From: Cutaneotrichosporon cavernicola
Lineage: Eukaryota > Basidiomycota > Tremellomycetes > Trichosporonales > Trichosporonaceae
DNA length: 64,000 nucleotides
Direction of reading: 5' to 3'
NCBI RefSeq assembly: GCF_030864355.1
Contig: NC_083395.1
Span: forward strand, 1,612,001-1,676,000
Of the stretch, positions 1-9,413 are shown one piece after another (within the stretch, counting starts at the first letter, position 1; each line of letters starts with the position of its first letter). The position numbers were made by a program, and so were the translations under genes. The notes under the pieces were generated by a model. The model searched no databases. It saw only the letters and a list, made by a program, of their open reading frames with translations, and was not told the DNA's origin.

Positions 1-460
1 GGATTGGAAGAGGGGGAAAGGGCTCGTTGACAATGTCTTGCGCACACGACTTGAAGAGGAACGATGCGACGTGCCTGGCATTTGCTGCCTCGAGGGCTTG
101 GAGATAACAATCCCGCGCGTGCTATAGCTGCGTCTCGAGGGTTGCCGTTGTCAGCTACCCAACTCGATGAAGCTCACTCCTTGCCCTCGCCACTACCCAG
201 AAGAGTGCTCCTGGCTTCTCGAGCTCTATACAGAGTACCTGGAGCACTCGTGCGAACGTGCGTAGCCGCGGATCGTAGAAGAATTCATGGCGGGACCGGA
301 GTAACCGCATCGCTGGCCAGTGGTGCTCTACCATCACACGCGGGTCGAGGTCGACGAAGTTGCGGGCGGGGTCGGAGGGAGCGCCCGGCCCCCGGCTCGT
401 TCATCTTCTTCGCCTTCCGCGGTTTCTTCTTGCACCTGGAGCTGGGATAGGGGCTTGGGA
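1..460 (-). pseudogene. Degenerate or partial paralogue of the adjacent unknown gene
   Basis: On the minus strand several blocks match the intact gene at 691-1521. One block reads DPRLRTFARVLQVLCIELEK against DPRLRTFACALLVVCLELNA in the neighbour. A basic Arg-rich stretch lies upstream, and a distal block has SFLFKSCAQDIVN against SFLRSCAADVRN. The middle part of the neighbour (about its residues 95-145) has no counterpart. A TGA interrupts the frame just after the Arg-rich block and a TAG precedes the distal block. A plausible intron acceptor near 145-150 reads CTGACAACGG where the local consensus would end in AG. These breaks suggest a decaying tandem copy, but unusual introns or continuation beyond base 1 could rescue a gene. 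Function is unknown. Confidence 0.5.
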
Positions 461-690
461 TCGCGCTCTCAAGTTCGTCAGAGTCAGACAGTAAATCGAA
501 AGGACTGGGTATGGTTGAGAAACGGAGGGAGAGTCAGGCGAAGAGATCACAATAAGATGGACAGAAGAAGATGTGAGATAGCGGATGTGAGAACAGAAGG
601 ATGATGTGAGGTGAAGTGAGGATGCAAAGTGGGTCAAAGAACGATGAACAAGGTGCACAATCTCCAAAATGGCATACCAGTACGTTCCGA

Positions 691-1521
691 CTAGTCTTCT
701 GATCCCTCATCACTGTCGTCGACCTCAATGACCTCGACCTCACTCTCCTCATCTCTACTCTCCATGCGCTCCAACTTGTCCTCCTCGGGATGCGCCTGGA
801 CCAGCGTGATGTCGGGGAGCGGCGCACCCTTGACGGCAAATCTGGCATGCAGAGCGGGATTTGGGCTGGGTCGATAAATGTAGCTGGCTCAGGGAGGGGC
901 CAGAACAGCTTGGCGTTGCGGACATCAGCCGCACACGACCGCAGGAACGACCACAAATGTTGCCACCGGCACATACTTTCCAGCTTCAGGTTTGGGGCCT
1001 CCCATAGCGCCCGCTTCAGGACCGCTGATGTCAGAATGTAACGAGCACCTACTGCGCAAGCGGGACATCTTGCCGCCCCGCGCGACGCGGACGTCTCGGT
1101 GCCAGAGGTGGGCTGCACGGCGTTTGAAGACGCTGAGGAGGCGGTGGAAGATGGCCTGGAGGTGGGTGTGGTCATACTCCCAGTATGCCGGGACTAGACG
1201 GTGGTAGAAGGCGATCTGCGTCAGAAAGGAGGGTAGGAGCCTCACAGGCTCGCACATCCACCACCGCATTGTACCTCGTGCATTGAGTTCGAGACAGACC
1301 ACGAGGAGTGCGCACGCGAACGTCCGCAAGCGGGGATCGCGGAGGAACTGGGGACTGGGCGTGTAAGAGGTTGGGCAGTATCGTGAGATCATGAGGCGTG
1401 CGTCCATGTCCATGGTGTCCAGCGGTGGACGCAGGTGCATCGGAAGACCAGGGAGTTTGCTTCGGCCTCCCTTGCGACGGTGCCGTTTGCGTTTCTTCCT
1501 CCGGGGGATCGTGGCAGACAT
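691..1521 (-). CDS. Conserved-looking protein of unknown function (249 aa)
   Basis: Three exons (1053-1521, 937-1024, 691-883) give one continuous 249-residue frame. The N-terminus is very basic (PRRKKRKRHRRKGGR), the middle is hydrophobic and Trp/Leu-rich, and the last 30 residues are acidic (Glu, Asp, Ser), ending SDEGSED. Intron 1 (1025-1052) would be only 28 nt and ends CTGACATCAG. Intron 2 (884-936) ends CTGAGCCAG. The join is supported because exon 2 matches the distal block of the degenerate copy at 1-460, and because exon 3 is clearly protein-like in only one frame. The start is the first ATG before the basic block; a longer frame begins 18 nt upstream. The family was not recognised. 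The basic N-terminus and acidic tail fit a nuclear protein, but that is inference. Confidence 0.6.
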
Positions 1522-1663
1522 ATTGAGGTAGAGTATCAAGTGTCAGAAGTGAGCGGGAACGAGGCGCATGAGAAGAAGAACGGCCAAGTCCACGGGCCGC
1601 AGGCGAGGATCAGCAGAGAGCAGACCATGTGTCTTCCAGGAATGCATGTTGTCTAGCGATTGC

Positions 1664-2564
1664 TTAGTGGTGGCCGCCCTCAGCCATGGCCATCGCGTGG
1701 TGGCCCTCCTTCGAGTTGTAGTAGGCGTACCTGCCGTCAGCTCTGTTCCAGACAGGCGTAGCTGGCGAGACTCACTTGGTCGCACCCCACGAGTAGACCC
1801 AGTAGCCGACGAGGAAGGGGGGAGCGAAGTAGGGGACCTGCTGGGCGAGGCGGCGGGCACCCCAGAAGAGGTAGCCCGAGAGGGCGCCCTTCATGGGCTT
1901 CTGCGCGAAGGGCGAGACGGCTGTTGCGGAGAACAGGCGAGAGACAGGAGCAGGGGGTTAAACGGCGACAGGATCAACAGGGGAGTGGGGGGGAGGGGGG
2001 GGGGGGGAGGGAGAGAGGCAGGACATCGAGGGAGCAGGCGAGACATTGGGAAGCGGCACGAGATGAAGCGAGATGGCATGCCGGAGGGAGTGGAGTGGAG
2101 GTCGGTGCGTTTCGGAGCGCCAGTTCGCGATGTAGTCGGTAGAATTGAGCGAGAGGTGGCGGCGAGCAAGAGGAGACAGCGTCAGCGATCCGCACACATG
2201 CGCGCGCAACGCAACGTACAGTAGACGTAGATGCCCTTCTGCTTGGGGCCCTTCATGTCACCCCACCAACCGGACTGTTGTCAGCTCGGATTCGAGTGCG
2301 CCTTTCTCCTTCCTCCTCCTCCCTCTTCCTTCTCCCCTCTCCCGCTCCTCCTTTCCTAGCGGATGCGCGCGCACCGCATTCGTCGCAAGCCAGCCCGTCC
2401 TCTCTTCCTGCGCGAGTCCGAACCTCGCTTTAAGCTCTCTCGGCTCCATCACAGCGCCGCTCCGCGCTCCGCGATACGCACCCAAGTCTTGCCTGCCGTC
2501 AGTGCTGCCAAACAGCCAACTCACCCGAGGGCATGCCTGCGTTAACTGGTGCCGAAACGCGCAT
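1664..2564 (-). CDS. QCR8: Cytochrome bc1 complex subunit 8 (QCR8), 105 aa
   Basis: Small subunit of ubiquinol-cytochrome c reductase (complex III) in the mitochondrial inner membrane. Five exons (2525-2564, 2482-2492, 2220-2274, 1776-1920, 1664-1730) sum to 318 nt. The protein shows the family pattern: a short N-terminus with GMPSGKTW then GWWGDMKGPKQKGIYVY, followed by SPFAQKPMKGALSGYLFWGA, one transmembrane segment (PYFAPPFLVGYWVYSWG) and a short tail ending in His residues. Exon 2 is an 11-nt micro-exon. Without it the frame across the first junctions cannot be kept. Introns are 32, 207, 299 and 45 nt, three of them ending CTGACNNCAG. The gene is head-to-head with the complex I-like gene at 2822. 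The family is certain from the sequence; the micro-exon needs cDNA. Confidence 0.9.
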
Positions 2565-2821
2565 TGTTGTTTTGTCTTCTGGAGTGGTGTCGATGGAGAG
2601 CTGAACCTCAACTAGCTTAACCTTAGCCTGGATAGCCTCACCGTACAGGTGCGGGTCCAATCGGGATGGCACCCATTGGAATCCGCCGCCCTCGGCGTTT
2701 CGGCATAACGCCGTGCGGCATCCTGCCTGGCTACCCCTCGTTCACCGCACCATCTCCATGCATACTCAGAGTCTAGATACAGCGAGCACTACTCCGACGT
2801 CCGACGACCGCACCCTACGCC
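2565..2821. promoter_or_regulatory. Shared divergent promoter of two respiratory genes
   Basis: This 257-bp gap separates the start codons of QCR8 (minus) and the NUXM-like gene (plus), so both promoters must lie here. It contains two CCAAT boxes in opposite orientation, at 2657-2661 (plus) and 2675-2679 (minus strand). CCAAT is the core site of the fungal HAP2/3/5 complex, which controls respiratory genes in yeasts. Use of these sites here is inference. Confidence 0.55.
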
Positions 2822-3538
2822 ATGACCCTTCTCTCCACCATTGTCGGCTTCTCCGCGTTCGGTTTCGGCGCCCGCTGCTTCCAGCTCGGCCTCCAGAGGC
2901 GTAATATCTTCTCTCGTGCGTCTGGTTGAGCTAGCAACCTTGTCGATGCGCTGCTGGACCATGCGTATGGATGGAAGCTGATGACAGACCCCGAGGGCCA
3001 CGTCGCGGCCGCGGCTATCTTCGGCACGCTCGGATACTTCATGTACTACGGGGAGCAGCGGCAGTGAGTTGCGCGCGTCGCCAGTGGATGGGGTTGGCTG
3101 GGAGAATGAGCGACGGATCGCGCCCGAGACCGGTGACGCCCGGGACAGCACAGCGCCTTGGACAGTACTGGAAAGGGGACAACATCGACGAGCTGGGCGG
3201 TGGTGTGATGCGTCAGTGCCATCCTCGAGGAGCAACTGCGGAGATGACGTCTGGACGCGGCGTGGTTGGTCCAACCATCAATGCCTCCAACCCCATCGCC
3301 TCTCCTCTCCTGCTGCGTTATCCTCAAGCTGTCTCAGTCACGGCTGTTGCCGACTCCCGGATGGAGGTGCTGGGATCGCCCGAAGGCTATCGGTCTTGTC
3401 CTGTTCTGTTGTTATACCTTCCTCGCTCATCCCACTCCAACCCAAATGACTAGCAGCGCTGACTGCAGAAACGAGCTGATTGCCCACAAGCGCAAGGTCC
3501 TCGAGGCCAACCGCGCCAGCGAGGGTGTCGCGGCATAA
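2822..3538 (+). CDS. Small complex I accessory subunit, NUXM-like (79 aa)
   Basis: Three exons (2822-2915, 2988-3063, 3469-3538) give 79 residues. The protein has two hydrophobic segments (about residues 3-18 and 36-52, the second AAAAIFGTLGYFMYYGE) and a charged C-terminal helix (EQRQNELIAHKRKVLEANRA). This plan, especially G-Y-x(4)-G-E-Q-R-Q followed by a Lys/Arg-rich tail, resembles the fungal NADH:ubiquinone oxidoreductase subunit NUXM (about 14 kDa class). Membership is inferred from this pattern, not from a search. Introns are 72 and 405 nt, ending CTGATGACAG and CTGACTGCAG. The head-to-head pairing with QCR8 supports a respiratory role. Another small inner-membrane protein is possible. 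Confidence 0.6.
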
Positions 3539-3763
3539 ACATGTTAACGTAGAGAGTAGGGCGCGGGCAACCGCAGCATGCAGCATACAGATTCGGACAC
3601 GTGCGGTTGTGTAGAGGTCGGTGTTTCCAGAGTTCCAACAACTGGATATTGCTGCCATACCCCAGCTATTGCTCCTGGCATCGTCTGCAGATTGGGTTGC
3701 CTCACGAGCCCGCAATGATGTCTAAATGCGTGCATACCACAGACAATGCAGCTACAGTCCAAC

Positions 3764-5079
3764 CTACACCTCAACCTCGGGCTCGAGGTCGCCGAAGGGC
3801 CTGCTCCGGAAGTACGACTCGTCGAACTGCCGTCAGGAACTGCACTGCGCTTTACGGAGCGCAGAGTACTCACCCAGTGCACACGGACGAAGCCGTCCTC
3901 GGATCCCGAGGCGTACGCCTTGCCCTGGGGGTGGACAGCGAGGGTGTTGATGGGGCCGCTGAATGTTAGCTAGACGAAGCCATCGAAGCTACGCACAAGT
4001 GGCCCTTAACACGGCCGACCTCCTCCTCGAACAGCTTGTGCCAGAACCGCGACTCGAACTTGCCGGCACGCGACGAGGTGGTCGTGACGTTCATGGCGTC
4101 CTGGCCACCGCCGAGGATAACCTGAGGTCAGTCTGCTGCGGTGCTGTACATCAGAGCAGACGTACATAGGGGCGAAGGGGGGTGATGCACGCCGAGTTGA
4201 GCGGCGTCTCGGTGGTGTACACCTTCATCTCGTCAAGGCTGTCCGAGTCAAAGATGCGCGCAGTCTTGTCCTTGGACGAGGTGATGAAGTAGGTCCCGTC
4301 AGGCGAGAGCTGGATGTCCGAGATGAGGGACGTGTGGCTCTCGTCGTTCTTGAGCACCTCCTCGCCCGTCTTGGCGTCGTACTTGGCGACCTTGCCGCTC
4401 TCGTGGCCGGTGAGGATAAAGTCGGAGAGAGGCGCCCAGATCGCAACAGTAGCCTTGGAGCCAGAAAGCACAATCTCGGAAAGGGGGGTGGAGCTCGACG
4501 CAGCGGGGTCCTCGCGGTTGACGTTGAATGTCCGGATGACGGACGGCTGGCCCTGTCGTTGCTCGGTGATGCACAGAGCCATCTCGTCGTCCTCGCTGCC
4601 GTTAGCACTCGCCGTTTCATATCCTGGAGCACGCACCTCCACGCCACGCGCGTCACCGCCGTCAAGAACTCCCAGGACTTGAGGCACTTGCCCGTCGACA
4701 CGTCCCACAGCTTCATCTCGTTGTCGGCCGCACCCGTGAGGAGGTAGCGCGATTGTGCTGCTTGTCAGCTTGTCCAGGGCAATAACGAACAGTCAACCGC
4801 GACGGTCCACACTGAACCGTTGTGCCCGTTGAATGTGCCAAGGCGCTCGCCGTTCGACGTGTACCACACGTTGACGATCTTGTCCTTGGACGCCGAGAAG
4901 AGCAGGTCGCCCTCCGCGTTGAAGACGATCTGCGTGAGCGAACGCTCGTGTCCTGCGAATTAGCACTCTGGGGCGGCCAGATGGCGCGCTGACGCGCGGA
5001 AAACGAACCTTGAAGAATGATGGGCTTCTGCGGAGGACGTTAGCATGTCGTACGCGTGCGCTGACGCCGCACTCACCAT
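3764..5079 (-). CDS. TIF34: Translation initiation factor eIF3 subunit i (TIF34), 335 aa
   Basis: A WD40 propeller subunit of eIF3, which recruits mRNA and scanning factors to the 40S ribosome. Eight coding exons (5077-5079, 5009-5027, 4791-4952, 4637-4757, 4166-4595, 3997-4121, 3874-3958, 3764-3826) total 1,008 nt. The start [18 protein letters not shown], repeats such as [18 protein letters not shown] and [11 protein letters not shown], and the end [17 protein letters not shown] are typical of the family, as is the length. The first coding exon holds only the ATG, followed by a 49-nt intron. Other introns are 33-56 nt, nearly all with CTRAY next to the 3' AG. At intron 3 an acceptor 3 nt earlier is also possible. 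It lies in tandem upstream-to-downstream order with PNO1. Confidence 0.93.
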
Positions 5080-5389
5080 GTTGCAAGGGCTTTTGGGTTG
5101 ATGTAGGTGGTGTTGGTCGCACAATAGAGCCTTGGTGGCCAACTTGGCGGCAACTTCTGCCAACACGGAAATTTACGGTGTTACAGTCGGTGGCATCCGC
5201 TTTTCTAATCACTCTGATCAGGAACGTTAATTGATCTTTCTAATCTACTCTGGATGCCATCGCAACGGTCTCATCTGCACTCCGCACCGCACCGCACCCC
5301 ATCCGGCCCAGTCTGCACACGCTGCACGACGGGTATAGCATGAACAACATAGTAAAAGAAGCCTGATCTATCGAGCCTAATCCCAACAC
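5080..5389. promoter_or_regulatory. eIF3i promoter and PNO1 3' region
   Basis: This 310-bp stretch lies upstream of the TIF34 ATG and downstream of the PNO1 stop, both on the minus strand. No protein or RNA gene was seen in it. The TIF34 5' leader and promoter must lie in its left part. Confidence 0.4.
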
Positions 5390-6366
5390 CTAAAACCTCT
5401 GCTTCATCCGCGCGCCGACCGTCTTCAGGTGGGCGTACACCTTGCCTGCAGAGTTAGCTGGTGCAAAGTCGAACCTTCGAGCAACTCACCAGGTGGGGAG
5501 CCGAGAATGAGCGAGACGACTGCGTCGCGCGCAATCTTGATGTTCTGTACGGAGCCAAGGATGTGGATGTGGCTTCTGTCAGCTGTGTTCATGGTGGACG
5601 ACGAAGCCGCTCCACCAGGGTACTCACGTGTCGGCGAGCACGATACGCGTCCTGCTAGCATTCTCGATGGTGAACTTGACCTTGCCGCCCTCGCCAGCGA
5701 TACGGCCTGGAGGTCAGAATAATCCAACGTGCCAATCGAGAACTCACCAATAGCACGGGCAAGGTGGTCACCGTGGAGCGTCTTGACGTCCTTGACCTCA
5801 AACGAGTCGATGTACAAGTCGTCGAGACGAAGGAGGGCGATGGCGTCCTGGTTGTCAGCTGGGCTACACGATTGAGCTCACGTTGACCTCAAAGCCAAGC
5901 GCGAACGCCTTGACAAAGTCGGCGCCCTTCTGGATGGCGCCGGTGTCGATGGTGTGGCCGGAGCTCTGTCCGTAAGCAATTTTCTGTCTTCTAAACCCAC
6001 CCTCAACTCGACAGCGCGGCGCATAACGTTCATGCGGACCTGCAGGCCGAGCATCTCGACCAGAGGCGTGTAGATGTTGACCCACTCGCGCTTGAGCGGG
6101 GTCATGCGGTGGGGAGGGATGGGGATGCGACGGAACTCGTTCTTGAGCGCGGTCGACTGCTCGCTCGCGGACAAGGGAGCGAAGCCAGACGAGGACGCCT
6201 CGCCGGATGCGGACGCGAGGGCCGAGCCGACGACAACACCCTCGTCGTCCGAGTCGAGCTCCATGCCCTCAGAGACGGGCTTCTTCTTGGGCTTGACGAG
6301 CGAGATCTCGGGGCGCGCCTCGAGCTGGGCTGCGAGGGCCTTTTGACGATGCGATTTGTGGGCCAT
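5390..6366 (-). CDS. PNO1: Pre-rRNA processing KH protein PNO1/DIM2 (256 aa)
   Basis: RNA-binding assembly factor for the small ribosomal subunit, acting in the nucleolus and on cytoplasmic pre-40S particles. Six exons (6001-6366, 5882-5965, 5748-5847, 5628-5706, 5490-5575, 5390-5445) total 771 nt. After a poorly conserved acidic N-terminus comes the family hallmark FRRIPIPPHRMTPLKREWVN, then KGADFVKAFALGFEV, LYIDSFEVKDVKTLHGDHLA and a KH domain with GGKVKFTIENASRTRIVLAD and HILGSVQNIKIARDAVVSLI. The protein ends in GARMKQRF. Length matches fungal Pno1. Introns are 34-52 nt. Intron 4 (5576-5627) ends CTGACAG, so its branch-like A is three bases from the splice site. The start is the first ATG of the long N-terminal exon. 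Confidence 0.94.
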
Positions 6367-6763
6367 TGTGGTTTCGAGTGAGTGGTTGAGAGTAGAGTGG
6401 AAGTGATGTCAATAGAGGTTGCTTGGGGGAGATGGTAGGGAGATGGTATCACGAGATGGAGGGAGGGGGAGAGGCCGCAACTTTTGTTGGATTCCACATG
6501 GTTTACCCTGCCTTGGAAACTGGGTGGCAAAACCTGCACCCACCCTTCCCCAGGTGGAGGTTTATTTTGTCCCTCCTTGTTGTGCCTGGTATTTGGCACC
6601 TTAATAGCTTTAGTCTGTTTGGAATATTGAATTTCTGTCATATAGTCATATAGTACCACGCGTCTCAACAAATACTCACTCATCACTCCTTGTCTCCCTC
6701 TCACCATCGCCACTTGACTCTTACTCGTACGAGACACACTTTCACAAACTCGGCAGCCCCACG
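6367..6763. promoter_or_regulatory. Divergent promoter of PNO1 and the RING gene
   Basis: A 397-bp head-to-head gap. It is AT-richer than its flanks around 6600-6660, with a short repeated CATATAGT motif near 6640-6655. No coding feature was recognised. Confidence 0.45.
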
Positions 6764-9000
6764 ATGCCCAAAGCTCCAAAGAGCAAGGGCAAAGGCAAGG
6801 GCAAGGAAGCCGCGCACGACGATGTCAGCAAACCGTACACCCGTACCGATGATGCGCCAGTGAGAATCAATACCGAGAGGTCAATTCCCCAGCCGTCAGT
6901 GTCACACCGCAATAACCACTCCCCACAACCTCCCAAGTCCATCTACCAGCCCGGTGCCGAGGGCAGTTCATCAAGCCGTAGACGCAAGAACAAGAAGAAG
7001 CGCAGTCGCCCAATCGAGGAAGGCTCTCCGGCAGCCTTCCCCGCCGTCCACCATGCCAACGGGCACGCCGAGGGTGCTATGGAAGTGAACGGGGCGCACC
7101 GCGAACATAGCAACTCGTCATCGCCCAACCGTGTCGTTGAGCATGTTAAGCCCGACCACGACGCGCGTGAGGCTATCCGCCGCCGTATATTTGAGCACGA
7201 AACCAACGGCGTCGACCACACCCAGGCGGAGCTCCTCCACAATCATGAACGTGAGGTCAAGGACCTGCGGAAAAAGGTTGCCAAGATGGCCAAGACCGAG
7301 GAGGAGGCCAAGAAGCTCGCCGACGAGGCGCGAGGTCTCGCTGGCAAGCTGCATGACCGTATCGCAGAGCTCGAGCAGACCATCGCCATGCAGCGGGCCG
7401 ACATGACCAAAACCAAAGACGAGATCGAGATGAAGGAGAAGGTACGCTTCATCATCATCGCTACCCACTAACGCTGCAGCTCATTCATGCCCACGGAAGC
7501 CGCAACGACTCTCTCCGCGAGCTGCTACATTGCGGAGTGTGTATGGAGCCGCTCGACGACCCTCACACGTAGGTCCTTACGGTGGACGTTGCTGACGAAA
7601 GCCTCCAATGTGGTCACACGGCGTGTCGCACGTGTCTTCACGAGTGGTTCCGCTCACCTAATGCGTATCCCGCTCACGACATCGAGCAGATCAACGAGGA
7701 CGACGACCTGTCGTATCGTACCAAGACTTGCCACATGTGCCGCTCTCCTATCTTCCGCCGGCCGGCACGCAACATCTTACTCAGCCATGTGCTAGAGTCG
7801 GTCGGCCTGGCTACAGGAACTGCGGGGGTCCAGTCAGCGTCGAGAAGTGAGCTGGACTCGATGTGGAGCAAGATCTTCCCCCCTGAGCCCAAGTCTTGGG
7901 TGGTCCGCGACGAGGCCGACAATGTCGGTCGCTGTCCCAGCTGCGGCTTCGAGGTCGACTACGGCGAGTGTGTCCAATGCGGAGCTACATTTTCCATGGC
8001 TGGCTCTGAGATGTCCGACCTCTCCGCATTCGACTTTCAGGATCGGGTCGATCTCGGGAATGGGCTCCTGCTGGACCCGCATCTCGCAGCCCTCAATGGC
8101 GAGCACGGCGACGGCGACCTGCACGAACGACACCATCGTCTTCACGATCAACTTCACGATCACATGCACCTGCGTGGGTTCCTGGATGACGAGGCTGAGG
8201 ACGACGAGGACAGTATTGCCGGGGAAGATGAGGACGACTATAACAGGCACCTGTTCCGAACGCTCGATGCTGCAGAGGGGCTTCCGACCGACTACGACTC
8301 GGAAGACACGGCCTTCAGTGACGACGTTTTGGACGACGATCGCAATTTCATCGCAACCGACGACGACAGCAACAGCAACGCGATGGGTCATGCCATGGAC
8401 AGCCATGACGAATTTTACTATGATCATCGTTCCGATTTGAGCCCGCCGCGTGGCTGGTCACCAGAGGAACCCCTTCTCCATGGGCGTGCTCGTAGCCGCG
8501 TCCGTGCAACACCGCCTGCCTCCCCTAGCGTCCTCACCGACGCTAGCTACGAGTCGTCGTTCATCAACGACGGTGATGACGTTGAGTATGTGTCTGACGA
8601 CGCCCTGGACCTACACGACGAGTCCACTAACCTGTTGGAGCGCTCAGCAGTTGAAGGCCATGTCGACGAGCCGTCGATTGAGGAGCTGCGCCGTCGCCGT
8701 GCCGCACGGTATGGGTGAGTTCTCGGGTGCCGTTTTGGACATCCTAACGCAAGTGCGCCTTTCGTTTCGGATGGTCGCCACCACAGTCCCTCGCCTAGAG
8801 CTCATGCCGTTTCCACTCATCGTCTCAGTCTGTCGCCTTCGCCCCCTGCGTCGCGCCGCATGGGCCGCACCCGCCGCCGCCGACGCTCACCGACGCTCTC
8901 GTCCGCTCACGACTCGTCCGTCGAGCTGCTCGAGGAGGAGCCCGTCCGGCGCCCGCGCATTCCGCGCCGCCAGCGCATCATTGACTCGGACAGCGAGTAG
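6764..9000 (+). CDS. Coiled-coil RING-finger protein with second zinc motif (708 aa)
   Basis: Probable E3 ubiquitin ligase. Four exons (6764-7441, 7480-7568, 7602-8714, 8754-9000) total 2,127 nt. Residues 1-150 are Lys/Ser-rich and disordered-looking, and about 155-226 form a coiled coil. A C3HC4 RING starts at about residue 244 (CGVCMEPLDDPHTLQCGHTA, then TCLHEWF and TCHMCRSPI). The RING is split by a 33-nt intron. About 60 residues on, GRCPSCGFEVDYGECVQCGA looks like a small zinc ribbon. The following 250 residues are strongly acidic and Asp/His-rich, and the C-terminus is Arg/Ser-rich, ending IIDSDSE. Coiled coil followed by RING recalls CHFR-type or Bre1-like ligases, but no FHA domain was seen. 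The substrate is unknown. Confidence 0.8.
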
Positions 9001-9413
9001 ACGCAGACGGAGAAGAACTCAGAAGACTCATAGATAGAACCAGGCAGCTGCCGGTCACCTCAATTTGTACAGTATGATTAGTCCCTCACATTTTATGTCT
9101 GTTTACACCGCATGCATTGTCCATAGTACCGATGGGTACATACCAGACTGCCAGAGGTATGTCGCGAGTGTGAGCTGGTATCAGATCTAGGCGTGCTTGA
9201 AACCGACGTCTACAAGAGTTGCGGTGACGAGGGCGATATTCTGTCTGATGATTGAGAATGAGAGGATGCCGGGGTAATAGATGGGTCTGTTGTTTTGATC
9301 TTTTCAATCTGGTCAACCAACAAGGCCGTGCAAGTTTGCGTGTATCGGCATAGACTTCATTCAGGAAACACCTACTGCCCTCGTCTCCAACTTTTGTTCC
9401 TTCTAGCCTCACC
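9001..9413. other. Convergent 3' intergenic region
   Basis: This 413-bp gap lies between two stop codons facing each other, those of the RING gene and the reductase gene. It should hold both polyadenylation regions. Nothing else was recognised. Confidence 0.4.
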
